Assembly: GCA_016716885.1 (NCBI GenBank)
Contig: JADJUV010000044.1
Span: 1 to 64,000, forward strand
Length of the DNA stretch: 64,000 bases
From: Candidatus Trichofilum aggregatum
Lineage (GTDB): Bacteria; Chloroflexota; Anaerolineae; Promineifilales; Promineifilaceae
Reading direction: 5' to 3'
Below the pieces are notes generated by a model. That model was given only the letters and a program-made list of their open reading frames with translations, searched no databases and was not told where the DNA came from. Positions within the stretch are counted from its first letter, which is position 1. Each line of letters starts with the position of its first letter. The translations under genes were made by a program, and so were the position numbers. Positions 18,950-27,825 of the stretch are shown piece by piece.

Positions 18950-19025
18950 GGGGTTGATACCCTGTGTAGGGCAACTCTTGTGGTTGCCCTCTCCTGAGTG
19001 GGCAGACACAAGGCCAGCCCCTACC
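18950..19025. repeat. GTAGGGCAAC/GTTGCCC-type intergenic repeat
   Basis: TGTAGGGCAACTC and TGGTTGCCCTCTCC form an inverted pair, followed by CCAGCCCCTACC. It resembles the inverted ends at 11008-11182 in style. The 255-base space before the glutaredoxin gene otherwise holds only AACAGCCAGCCGCCAACGGC-like words. Confidence 0.55.
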
Positions 19026-19127
19026 CTCAATCATTATTTTGAAGTTCTATAGAAATTATCGCCAACAGCCAGCCGCCAACGGCCAACAGCCTGTTAATTG
19101 TAGGCAACGGCAAGGTCAGGGGCAATC

Positions 19128-19382
19128 TCAATCCCAGTTATCGGGTTCAAGGTTAAGGAACTGGTAAAGAACCGGCCAGGATGGTTCAACGAGGATGGTG
19201 CCATCGGGCAAGATGAGGGTGGGGACTCGTTGTTGGCCGTTTTGCAGGTGACGTAAGGTAGTGAGCGCGGCCGCGTCCTCATCAATGTTCAGTAGCACAT
19301 GAGGAATAGCGTAATCCTGCAACACCTGAACCACAGACCAGGCTTGGGGGCAGGTGTTAGAGACGAAAAGCGTTATGGACAT
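19128..19382 (-). CDS. Small glutaredoxin-like protein
   Basis: 84 residues with the thioredoxin fold order: first strand SITLFVSNTCP, a helix, VLLNIDED, and the cis-proline strand RVPTLILPDG. The active-site position reads CPQA, so only one of the two usual Cys residues is present, as in monothiol or mycoredoxin-like members. A role in thiol exchange is inferred from fold only. I start at the ATG at 19382 (MSITLF); the longer frame to 19439 overlaps the corrected end of the upstream kinase. It follows the kinase closely and is probably cotranscribed. Confidence 0.72.
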   Translation of the reverse strand: MSITLFVSNTCPQAWSVVQVLQDYAIPHVLLNIDEDAAALTTLRHLQNGQQRVPTLILPDGTILVEPSWPVLYQFLNLEPDNWD

Positions 19383-19411
19383 GGTTATACTCGACGCAGC
19401 GACAAAACAAA

Positions 19412-21585
19412 TCATTCGGCCAGTGGCAGGGTGAAGCAAAACGTTGAACCTTGACCTAAACCAGCCGACTCTACCCAGATGCGGCCGCTGTGAATCTCAA
19501 TAATTCGCTTGACCAAAGCCAGGCCAACCCCGTGCCTTCACTCTGAGGATTTAATTTATCAAACAGACCAAATATTTTCTCATGGTACTGGGTGGCGATG
19601 CCACAGCCATTGTCGCGCACAAAAAAGATCGTTTTGCCGTTTTTCACCTGTTTGCCAATGACAATGTGGGGGTCTAACTGGTCACCCATGTACTTGCTGG
19701 CGTTGTCCACCAAATTTTGTACTACTTCCACCAGGCGTGCCCGATCCCCTTGCACAAGAGGGAGATCAGGCTCAACAGTGACCCGGGTACCTCGGCTTAC
19801 CAATTGCCCTTCAACCAGAGCTAAGGCTTCCTCGATAATTTCCTGAAAAGAGATAGTTTCTGGCGGATTCATTTTGCGGCCAATGCGAGATAGTTGTAAT
19901 AATTCGGCCAGAAGCCGTTGCATCTTATGGGTGGCTTCCACAATACGGCTCATATCACTCTGAAACTGCTCCAGGTTGCCAGTTTTTACCCCTTTTTCCA
20001 GATACCCCAGGTAGCCCCGAATCGTAATGAGGGGGGATTTCAGGTCATGAGAAACGGTATAGGTGAATCGCTCTAGCTCCGCATTTTTCGCCTCTAACTC
20101 GGCAATGAGGGCTTCTCGCTCCTGTTCCATCTCTCGCCGCCGACTCATATCGAAGATAAGCCCTTCATAACCGATGATTTGTTGCTGATTATCGTACAGC
20201 ACATGGGTAGACAAACTGACGACAATAGGTGAACCATCTTTGCGTTTCCATACCGTTTCCACATGAGTGATTTGGCTTTCCTGAGCCAGTTGCTTGATAA
20301 TGGCCTGCCGGTCAGCCGAGTTGTTGTACAGGTCATAGGTAATATTGAGGCTCATGAGTTCTGCGGCGGTGGCATAACCTAATATCTTAACGAGAGCCGG
20401 GTTTACCAGGATAAATTGCCCTTCGGGAGTGGCCCGGTAGATGCCTTCCTGAGCATTTTCAAAGATTGTCCGGTAGCGGATTTCGCTGGACTGGAGGGCG
20501 GCTCCCATCTCTTCTAGTTCGACAATTTTTTGCTGGTGGCCGGCCAGGGTGTGTTGTAACTGGTCGGTCATTTCATTGAACGCGGCCGCAAGCTCACCCA
20601 CCTCATCATTTTGGCTCACGACCACCCGTTGTGAATAATCCCCTGCCCGGATGGTGCGGGCCGTTTGGGCCAGGTCTTGCACCGGTTTCACAATATGGGC
20701 CACAGCCCTCATGCCTAACAAAGTAGCAATGATCGACGTGACAAAGATGAGTCCGGCGGTGATGCCCCCGGTAATAAGGGGTAGAGCCAGAGCGTTCCAG
20801 ACGTCCCTTTCTGCTACTACCGACAAGGTTTGTTCCCCTAGCTGAAGATGTTCGGTCGCCAGAATAACATACCTGGCATCCAAACCGGTTACGATCTGGT
20901 TGGAAGCAGGAACCTGGTATTGTTCCCCGCGCAAAACCACAGACGGGTTATGATGCGCCACAACACGCGCCTGATTATCTATGATATAGACACTTTCCCC
21001 AGACCGGAGTGGTATTTGGCTGATCAAATTCCAGACCTGTTTTAAACGGGCCTGGGCAACCAGAACGGCTTGAACCTGACCATCTCGCGGGTTAAGGATG
21101 GGAACAGAGATAATCATAAGGGGTTCCCTGGTGGTGGGAGCAAAGGTGACGGGGCTGTAATAGATTTGCCCGGTGGTAAACGGTAGGCGAAATTCGTCCG
21201 CGGCCGCGTCGTTTTCTACCTGCCCTGGTGCTATCAAGGCTAACCGGGCCAGCCGTATTTGCTGATCACCCTTCTCATTCAGTAAGGTCAATTCTTCAAA
21301 ATGATCATGGTAATAAAGTAAATTCAATAGCACCGCTTCTTGTCGTTCAGGGGATAACTCAGTCAGGCCAAACTGGGCGGTCAGACGCAATTCATCTTCC
21401 ATTTCATTCACGAGCGCCCATACTTCCTGAGTAACTCGTTGGGCGATCAACGTCTCTTGAACCTGTGTCTGCTGTCGTTCAACCACATAAGCCAGCCAGG
21501 TCAAAATAAGGCCCACAAGAAGGAGTGGCCCCAGGGATAAGCCAATGAAGGTGCGGTTGAGGCGACGACGAAGGCTATGGCGCAT
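19412..21585 (-). CDS. Membrane sensor histidine kinase (dCache-HAMP-PAS-HisKA-HATPase), frameshifted near the end
   Basis: About 724 residues once corrected. Order: span at about 14-34, extracytoplasmic sensing domain of the double-Cache type (about 36-265), second span near 270-292, HAMP (about 293-345), PAS (about 365-480), coiled linker, HisKA with phospho-His in TVSHDLKSPL, and HATPase with NLVDNASKY and DNGCGI. A C4 run at 19528-19531 (G4 on the coding strand) shifts the last 40 codons; one added G restores GTGVGLALVKRIIEIHSGRIW and a stop at 19412-19414. A binding lipoprotein is encoded 17 bases upstream and may present its ligand to this sensor. No partner response regulator is in reach. 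Confidence 0.88.
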
Positions 21586-21602
21586 AACGTTTCTCCCTAT
21601 CC

Positions 21603-22598
21603 TTACTCGCGAATCACTCTATCGGCGGTTCGGAGTAGGTCATCTGAGAGAGTCAGATTAATGGCGGTGGCCGTTTTCAGATTAACAGTTAAGAAGAACT
21701 CGGCTGTTTCTACAGGCAAATTAGCTGGGGGTATACCAGAAAAGATTTGGTCGGCCAGGCGAGCGGCTTGTTGGCCTATTTCATTCAGCCGAAAGCTATA
21801 TGAAACGAGCGCTCCTTGTTCAACCTGGCCATCAGTTGGGGAACACAAAGGCAATTGGTGGGCGATGGCCGCGGCCGCGAACTCAGCGATGTGGGCGGCT
21901 ACTAGACTATCTTGAGCCAAAAAAATGGCCTGGACATCTTCAGGAACGGTGGCAATGGCCCTGTTGATTTCAGATTCGGTGCTAACTTCTTGCGTGATCA
22001 CTTCAACGCCCAAAAGGGTCGCGGCCGCGAGAACCGCATTCACCGAGGCCAGGGCGCTGGCATCTTGTTTGTTATAGGGCAAATAAATCTGCTTGATGTC
22101 TGGTGCCAGGCGCAACAACCATTGCAGCCTTTGCCCTTCACTCTGAGTGCCCAGGGCAACCCCCGTTACATTGCCCCCCGGCTGACTGGTGTCCATTACC
22201 ACACCTGCGCCCAACGGGTCAGTCACCGGGGCAAATATGACGGGTATATCTGTGCCCAGGGTGGCCCGGTAGGCAGCCTGGGTAGCAGGTGTACTAATAG
22301 ACAAAATCAAATCCACATCGGCCGCTACCAAATCCTCAGCCAGTTTATCTAAAGTTTCTATATCCGGGGGCGGACCGGCATAAATATAGGTCACTCGGCT
22401 TTCATCATAGCCTAGAGACACCAGCCCTGTTTGAAAGCTAAACCATACCGGTTCTAGTTGCGGTGATAGGTTGATGACGCCGATCACAATCGGTTTTGTC
22501 GCGCCATTAGCGGATTGACACCCTAACAGGGTCATTAGCGTGGAAAAAACGATAACCCACCAGAATCTGCGTGGGGGAAAATCGAAGAACCGGTTCAT
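21603..22598 (-). CDS. ABC-type substrate-binding lipoprotein (PF04392-like)
   Basis: 331 residues. A lipoprotein signal ends at STLMTLLGC, then PIVIGVINLSPQLEPVWFSF opens a two-lobed binding protein of the TrpX/YtfQ-like ABC_sub_bind group, with LILSISTPATQAAYRAT and IPVIFAPVTDPLGAGVV typical of the family. A strong AGGAGG site fixes the start at 22598 rather than the longer open frame. No permease or ATPase gene lies beside it. Its direct coupling to the Cache-type kinase gene suggests a sensing rather than a transport role, as in known binding-protein/kinase pairs. Confidence 0.8.
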   Translation of the reverse strand: MNRFFDFPPRRFWWVIVFSTLMTLLGCQSANGATKPIVIGVINLSPQLEPVWFSFQTGLVSLGYDESRVTYIYAGPPPDIETLDKLAEDLVAADVDLILSISTPATQAAYRATLGTDIPVIFAPVTDPLGAGVVMDTSQPGGNVTGVALGTQSEGQRLQWLLRLAPDIKQIYLPYNKQDASALASVNAVLAAATLLGVEVITQEVSTESEINRAIATVPEDVQAIFLAQDSLVAAHIAEFAAAAIAHQLPLCSPTDGQVEQGALVSYSFRLNEIGQQAARLADQIFSGIPPANLPVETAEFFLTVNLKTATAINLTLSDDLLRTADRVIRE

Positions 22599-22702
22599 GA
22601 CAACCTCCTGCACCCAGCTTAAGGAAACAAGCTTAACCGCTATTGGCTGTGACCCTACGGCTTCTGAACGAACTGTTGAGGCTTTGGGAAAACCCAGAGA
22701 AC

Positions 22703-23269
22703 TTACCACGATATTGCGTCCATTATCACCCCCATTGCATCAGGTTTCCGTCGTTCCCAGACGCCAAAATAATGCGCATGGGGATTGTTTTCGCTGACGG
22801 GAAAAGCTTCGCCCTCAATTTCTTGCCACTCGGTCCAATCAATCTCAGGGAAGGTGGCATCACCGGGAAACGGCTCGGCCAGGAGTGTCAGGTAGAGGCG
22901 GTCGGCCTGGGGGAGAAAGATGCGGTACAGATCGGCCCCACCGAAGATGATGATTTCTTGGTGGGGGGCGTAAGCGGCCGCGGCCGCGAGCGCTTCTTCA
23001 ACCGTATGCACAACGACACACCCTTCTGCCTGGTAACCCGTTTGGCGGGTCAAGACAATATTTAATCGCCCTGGCAAGGGGCGCCCAATAGATTCATGCG
23101 TTTTTCGCCCCATGATGAGCGCTTTGCCCATCGTTAGCCGCTTTACACGAGGTAAATCACCTGGCAAGCGCCAGGGTAAACTATTCTCGTTGCCAATGAC
23201 CCGATTAGCCGCCACCGCCGCAATCATGGCCATGGTGTAGGGGATTTTTTGTTGCCTGATAGGGTTCAT
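22703..23269 (-). CDS. folA: Dihydrofolate reductase
   Basis: 188 residues; reduces dihydrofolate to tetrahydrofolate with NADPH. Seen: MIAAVAANRVIGNENSLPWRLPGDL (substrate and nucleotide loop), KALIMGRKTHESIGRPLPGR (NADPH phosphate site), IIIFGGADLY. Catalytic acidic residue is the Asp in PGDL. I start at 23269, preceded by GGGAG, although GTG codons two triplets earlier are possible. Transcribed away from recA; the 274-base space between them carries the recA control region. The double octamer at 22974-22987 encodes the AAAAAYA stretch. No thyA lies beside it. Confidence 0.93.
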   Translation of the reverse strand: MNPIRQQKIPYTMAMIAAVAANRVIGNENSLPWRLPGDLPRVKRLTMGKALIMGRKTHESIGRPLPGRLNIVLTRQTGYQAEGCVVVHTVEEALAAAAAYAPHQEIIIFGGADLYRIFLPQADRLYLTLLAEPFPGDATFPEIDWTEWQEIEGEAFPVSENNPHAHYFGVWERRKPDAMGVIMDAISW

Positions 23270-23400
23270 CACCACTCCCTTTGGGGTAATTGTCTGTTAG
23301 CTGGCAAAGAGCCAGTGCCCCCATTGTACTTGATTGCCCTGGCAGACCAACGTCCAAATCGTATCACGCGCCTGATGGTAGATACGACAAAACCAATACT

Positions 23401-23477
23401 GAACAATCGTTCTAATCTCCCTTGACAATACGGAACACCCGTGCTAAAATTCCCCTCATTGTAGCGAACAAACGGTC
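23401..23477. promoter_or_regulatory. Two LexA-like (GAAC-N4-GTTC) boxes flanking the recA promoter
   Basis: GAACAATCGTTC at 23401-23412 is a perfect match to the Gram-positive/Bacillus-type SOS core GAAC-N4-GTTC and ends ten bases before the -35. CGAACAAACGGTC at 23465-23477 is a one-mismatch copy just after the -10. Placement on both sides of a recA promoter supports LexA control; no lexA gene is in the window. Confidence 0.62.
23422..23450 (+). promoter_or_regulatory. recA promoter
   Basis: Perfect TTGACA (23422-23427), 17-base spacer, TAAAAT (23445-23450). It lies 94 bases before the recA ATG. Confidence 0.8.
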
Positions 23478-23543
23478 TAAATTTTTGTAGCACGAGTACC
23501 AACAGTTTATACCAGAATCCGCTTTACCATATGGAGGTTTTAC

Positions 23544-24602
23544 ATGGCTAAGGGTAGCAATGGGCGAGATGGCGCCTTAAAACAAACCATTGATACGTTG
23601 ACTAAGAAATATGGGGAAGGAGCCATCATGCGCTTGGGGGATGCTCAAAACATGGTTGTGGAATCTATTCCCACGGGTTGCCTTTCTTTAGATATTTGTT
23701 TGGGGATAGGTGGTGTGCCCCGCGGCCGCGTCGTAGAAATCTACGGCCCCGAATCATCTGGTAAGACCACCCTCTGTCTTCACATCATCGCCGAAGCCCA
23801 AAAACTAGGTGGCCTTTGCGCGTTCGTAGACATGGAACATGCCCTCGACCCTTCTTATGCGTACAAACTGGGGGTAGATGTAGAAAATCTTTATATTTCA
23901 CAACCCGATACGGGTGAACAAGCCCTTGAGATTGCCGAAGCCCTCATCCGCTCCGGCACCATGGATGTCGTCGTTGTAGACTCTGTGGCCGCTCTGGTTC
24001 CCCGCGCCGAAATCGAAGGCGAAATGGGTGACAATCATCCTGGTTTACAGGCCCGCCTCATGTCTCAGGCCTTGCGTAAACTTTCCGGCATCATCAAACA
24101 AACCAACACCGTCACCATTTTCACGAACCAACTGCGCCACAAGATCGGCATTATGTTTGGTAACCCGGAAACAACCAGCGGTGGTAATGCCCTCAAATTC
24201 TATGCTTCTGTTCGTTTGGATATTCGTTCCATCCAGGCCATCAAAGCGGGCGGCGATGTCATCGGTAACCGCACTCGTGTTAAAGTCAAGAAAAACAAAG
24301 TCGCTCCCCCTTTCAAGGAGTGCGAATTTGACATCATGTACAACCAGGGCATCTCTCGCAGTGGTGATGTCATCGACCTGGCCGTAACCATGAACATCGT
24401 GGACAAACGAGGTGCCTATTTCCGTTATAACGATATGCTCTTAGGGCAAGGTCGTGAAAACGCCAAAACTTTCCTGGAAGAGAATGGCACCATTCTTCAG
24501 GAAGTTGAACAAATCATTCGCCAATCCATCGCTACCAATGCCTTCGTCCCTGATTCTGTCGTCGAAGATCGGTACGACGACGCAGAACTAGAATTGGCTT
24601 AA
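23544..24602 (+). CDS. recA: Recombinase A
   Basis: 352 residues, standard RecA size. ATP-dependent strand exchange and LexA/UmuD-type coprotease activity. Seen: Walker A GPESSGKTT (68-76), the catalytic Glu in VDMEHALDP, Walker B-like VVVVDSVAALVPRAEIEGEMGD (loop L1 follows), loop L2 with NQLRHKIGIMFGNPETTSGG. GGAGG at 23533-23537 fixes the ATG at 23544. Monocistronic: own promoter, LexA-like boxes and a hairpin after the stop. A GCGGCCGC copy encodes GRV in PRGRVVEI, a tightly conserved place where other bacteria have other codons. Confidence 0.98.
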   Translation: MAKGSNGRDGALKQTIDTLTKKYGEGAIMRLGDAQNMVVESIPTGCLSLDICLGIGGVPRGRVVEIYGPESSGKTTLCLHIIAEAQKLGGLCAFVDMEHALDPSYAYKLGVDVENLYISQPDTGEQALEIAEALIRSGTMDVVVVDSVAALVPRAEIEGEMGDNHPGLQARLMSQALRKLSGIIKQTNTVTIFTNQLRHKIGIMFGNPETTSGGNALKFYASVRLDIRSIQAIKAGGDVIGNRTRVKVKKNKVAPPFKECEFDIMYNQGISRSGDVIDLAVTMNIVDKRGAYFRYNDMLLGQGRENAKTFLEENGTILQEVEQIIRQSIATNAFVPDSVVEDRYDDAELELA

Positions 24603-24657
24603 CAAGGGTAGCCTCGCCACCACCACGAATCTGCTTTTCCCAGCTCTGCTCTGCTTA

Positions 24658-24692
24658 GACGCCCCAGGTGACATTTCGTTGCCTGGGGCGTC
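24658..24692 (+). terminator. Hairpin downstream of recA
   Basis: GACGCCCCAGG (24658-24668) pairs perfectly with CCTGGGGCGTC (24682-24692). There is no T run, so it may act as a terminator or an RNA 3' stabiliser. The rest of the 390-base gap holds small palindromes (GGAGACTAGTCTCC at 24720) and the next promoter. Confidence 0.65.
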
Positions 24693-24846
24693 GATCTGCC
24701 CCAGGAACCCATTGTCGCGGGAGACTAGTCTCCGTACCAAGCTTTAAGTTGGTGGGGGCCACCCAAATGATTCTGAATATCTATAGCGGCAGTACCTCTG
24801 GTTTTGTGGAAATGTGAAAATTGGCACAATTGCCCCCATTATTAAA

Positions 24847-24874
24847 TTGACACGCTTTTTTCACGGGCTATAAT
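24847..24874 (+). promoter_or_regulatory. Promoter of the S1-domain gene
   Basis: Consensus TTGACA (24847-24852) and TATAAT (24869-24874) with a 16-base spacer, giving a leader of roughly 110 bases before the ATG at 24993. Confidence 0.82.
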
Positions 24875-24992
24875 TGTCCTCTGCTAAATACGACCCATGT
24901 TTGGCTCCCCATCGGGTGATTACAAAACAACAACGTTCACTACCCGCTGGTCGGGTGAGTCAAATGTGTGAATTGAAAAGAGGAGAATAGCC

Positions 24993-25781
24993 ATGAGTGA
25001 TGAATTAACGCCCACCGCTGAGTTGACAACGGCCCCTGCAACTCCCCAAAGCATCGGCGATCTCAAGCGGAAGATGCAACTCACAGGCACCGTAAAACGG
25101 GTTGAGTTGTACGGAGCGTTTGTAGACTTAGGCATTGGGACAGATGCAATCTTGCATATCTCACAGATAGGGCAAGATCGTGTTAACCGGGTGTCTGATG
25201 TTTTGAAAGAAGGGCAATCAGTTGAGGTTTGGGTAGATCGCGTCAATCCAGCGCAGAACCAGGTTATCCTGACGATGGTTGAGCCTGTCGGTGTCGAATG
25301 GGGCGATCTGGAAGAAGGAGAAGTTTACGCCGGCAAGGTGATTCGGCTGGAAAATTTTTGGCGCCTTTGTAGACATTGGCGCGGAGAAAGAAGGGTTGGT
25401 CCATATCAGTGAATTGAGTCACGATTATGTAAAACATCCTTCTGAAGCTGTGCGTGTAGGTGATGAAGTCAGTGTCAAGGTGCTGAATTTCAGCAAGCGG
25501 AAACGGCGCATCAACCTGAGTGTTAAAGCATTGCTGGAGAAACCGGTTGTGGAAGCACCCGCACGTTCTCTTCACGGTTGAAGAACCGCCAGGAATATTA
25601 TGAAGAAGTTGAAGAGCCGGAAGAAGAGCCTTTGACAGCTATGGAAATGGCTTTCCGCTCCGCTCTGGGTGACAATTATCAGGGTAGCAAGGGCAAAAAA
25701 GGCCAGAAGAAGAACAACTTCCGGCACAAGACTCGTTCGCAGCAGGATGAAATTCTTAACCGTACCCTGCGACACGGATAA
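24993..25781 (+). CDS. S1 RNA-binding domain protein, two frameshifts
   Basis: About 262 residues once joined. Two S1 domains can be read: KMQLTGTVKRVELYGAFVDL...DAILHIS (about 28-98) and AGKVIRLENFGAFVDIGAEKEGLVHIS, followed by VGDEVSVKVLNFSKRKRRINLS. The tail is acidic then basic (EEVEEPEEEPLTAMEMAFRSAL...NRTLRHG). The first break is an extra T in the T5 run at 25355-25359, inside the second S1 domain. A second single-base change lies somewhere in 25545-25578. S1 proteins of this kind bind mRNA or ribosomes; the exact role is unknown. AGAGGAG precedes the start. Own promoter and terminator make it monocistronic. Confidence 0.82.
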
Positions 25782-25805
25782 AAGTTTACTAACCCCCAAA
25801 AAACG

Positions 25806-25833
25806 AAAAGGCGCATAACGCGCCTTTTTATTT
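25806..25833 (+). terminator. Intrinsic terminator after the S1 gene
   Basis: AAAAGGCGC-ATAAC-GCGCCTTTTT: a 9-pair stem, 5-base loop and T tract, 25 bases after the stop. It also faces the end of moeA and may serve both. Confidence 0.9.
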
Positions 25834-25910
25834 TGGCGGTCAGGGGGGTTGGTGCTTTGCTGCGACCAACGGCTAAGGCAACAAAATTTAAGCCAGGGCC
25901 GCTTCGCCGT

Positions 25911-27167
25911 TTAAAATACAGTTTCCGGCCAATCAAGCATAAGCGCCACTAGTTGTTCTCCCTGGGCAACGTGTTGCACCCCTTCAGGCACAATAACCAG
26001 GGCATTGGCTTGTACCAATGAGGTCATCATATGAGAACCTTGTTGGCCGGTTGTCCGTGCGGTGTAGGCATCACCGGTTCGTTGTACGATGGCTCGCAAG
26101 TAACTTTCGCGGCCATCGGAGTGAATCTCTTCTTGCATGATGACGTTGACCTGCGGCCGCGCTAACTGCTGCTTTCCCCCCATCTTCAAAATAGCTGGCC
26201 GGGCAAATCGCTCAAAAGACACCATGGCCGAGACTGGGTTACCCGGTAATCCCAGGTAAGGGACACCCTTATAACGCCCATAAGCCAGGGGTTTGCCGGG
26301 TCTCATGCGCACGCGCCAGAAGCCAATGGCCCCTTCTTCTTCCAAAACTGCTTTCACCACATCATAGGCCCCCACCGACACGCCAGCCGAGCTAATGAAC
26401 AAATCCACGCCCGCATCCAGACCGGCCTGAAGTTTGGCCCGGACATCAGCTTCGGTATCACGGGCTACTCCCAATGATACGGGAATTGCCCCCAGGGCCA
26501 TGACCTGAGCCTGTTGGGCGTAGCCGTTGCTGTTGCGGATTTTGCCTGGTTGCAAGGCTTCATCGACGGCGATGAGTTCGTCACCAGTCGCCAGGATGCC
26601 GACCCGCGGCCGCATGATGACCTTCACCTGGCTTACCCCTAGCGAGGCCAGAACCCCGATCTCTTGCGGCCGCAACATGTGGCCTGCTTCTAACACAACC
26701 TGTCCCGCCTGCACATCTTCACCGGGCCAGCGCACATAATCCCCGGTTTGCACGGCCCGACGAATTTGAACGGTGGTGAGTTGCGGCCGCGCCTTGTCCC
26801 GCCAGGCTTCGTTCGTATCTTCCACCGGGATGACCGCATCAGCCCCCGGGGGTAGGGGCGCACCCGTCATAATGCGGGCGGCCGTGCCGGGGATGATGGT
26901 GATATCGGCAACTGCGCCGGCGGCAATATCCCCAATGACGCGCAATTCTACCGGACGATCATTCGTGGCCGATTGGCTATCGCTGGCTTGCAGGGTGTAA
27001 CCATCCATGGAAGAGTTGGCGAAGGGGGGCAGACTGTCGTGGGCGGTAACTGGCTCGGCCAGCACCCGGCCCAAAGCCTCTAACAAGGGTACGGTTTCGG
27101 CGGGTAGTTCGGTGATGCCCGCCAGCACGGCTTCCAGGGCTTCGGCAACGGTGAGGTACTCGTTCAT
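25911..27167 (-). CDS. moeA: Molybdopterin molybdotransferase
   Basis: 418 residues; inserts molybdate into adenylated molybdopterin. Seen: start SVxEAL-like MNEYLTVAEALEAVL, SLPPFANSSMDGYTL (substrate loop), GAPLPPGADAVIPVEDT, GILATGDEL, the MPT-binding SSAGVSVGAYDVVKAVLEE and GLPGNPVSAMVSFE, then a C-terminal beta-barrel. The ATG at 27167 overlaps the stop of the upstream HD gene (ATGA), so translation is coupled. It could supply cofactor to the xanthine-dehydrogenase-type enzyme encoded at 48-54 kb. Four octamer copies fall here. Confidence 0.95.
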   Translation of the reverse strand: MNEYLTVAEALEAVLAGITELPAETVPLLEALGRVLAEPVTAHDSLPPFANSSMDGYTLQASDSQSATNDRPVELRVIGDIAAGAVADITIIPGTAARIMTGAPLPPGADAVIPVEDTNEAWRDKARPQLTTVQIRRAVQTGDYVRWPGEDVQAGQVVLEAGHMLRPQEIGVLASLGVSQVKVIMRPRVGILATGDELIAVDEALQPGKIRNSNGYAQQAQVMALGAIPVSLGVARDTEADVRAKLQAGLDAGVDLFISSAGVSVGAYDVVKAVLEEEGAIGFWRVRMRPGKPLAYGRYKGVPYLGLPGNPVSAMVSFERFARPAILKMGGKQQLARPQVNVIMQEEIHSDGRESYLRAIVQRTGDAYTARTTGQQGSHMMTSLVQANALVIVPEGVQHVAQGEQLVALMLDWPETVF

Positions 27168-27757
27168 GCTAAGGAACCATCCAATTTGAGGGTCGCGGCC
27201 GCGTCCTGCATCGCTACCAGCACATTGTCCACATGTTGCCACAGGTCCAACTGCCCGGCAAAACAGACCCGGCTGAAGTCGGCGGTGACCTGCTCAACGT
27301 GCTCACGATCCACCCCAGCGGCAAAGGCCCGGTTTTTCCACTTCTTCCGCACCGAACTCAATTCCACTTCGCGAATGTCTTTAGAGGGACGCACCAGCGT
27401 TGAGGCGATGATGAGGCCAGTAATTTCGTCACAGGCCAGCAGGGCAAAATCCACCGGTTTTTCGCGCTCTATGCCGGTACCTTCGGTGTAGTGAGAGAGG
27501 ATAATACGAATCGTCTCTTCATCCCAACCCCGTTCGCGCAAAATAACGGAGCCAGCGATGGGATGACGGTCCAGGTCGGGATGAATTTCCCAGTCGAAGT
27601 CATGCAAAAGGCCAATGGTTTGCCAGGCATCGGCATCCGCCTGTAAATGAAGGGCGTACCAGCGCATGGCTGCGGATACGGCCAGCATGTGCCGGCGCAG
27701 ACCTTCATCTTGGACAAACTCACAAACCAGGTTCCAGGCGTCGTTGGTGGTTTTCAT
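27164..27757 (-). CDS. HD-domain protein
   Basis: 197 residues with the metal-binding HD pattern: H in LRRHMLAVSAAMRWYALHL, LLHDFDWEIHPDLDRHP, ILSHYTE, and a late acidic LLACDEITGLIIA. This subset of HD proteins is often annotated as a phosphohydrolase, but no substrate is known and I do not assign one. I start at 27757 (MKTTNDAWNL); in-frame upstream ATGs at 27793 and 27814 are possible, and none has a ribosome site. It lies between ricT and moeA and overlaps moeA by four bases. Confidence 0.72.
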   Translation of the reverse strand: MKTTNDAWNLVCEFVQDEGLRRHMLAVSAAMRWYALHLQADADAWQTIGLLHDFDWEIHPDLDRHPIAGSVILRERGWDEETIRIILSHYTEGTGIEREKPVDFALLACDEITGLIIASTLVRPSKDIREVELSSVRKKWKNRAFAAGVDREHVEQVTADFSRVCFAGQLDLWQHVDNVLVAMQDAAATLKLDGSLA

Positions 27758-27825
27758 GGCGAGAGGAGGCGAGATAATAGATTGACGCTGGCTCATAAAA
27801 ATGGCTAGCGTCAATCTATCATGAT

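Noticed and set aside
25355..25578. Programmed ribosomal frameshift in the S1 gene
   Set aside because: Similar single-base breaks occur in about ten unrelated genes, so a common sequencing cause is simpler.
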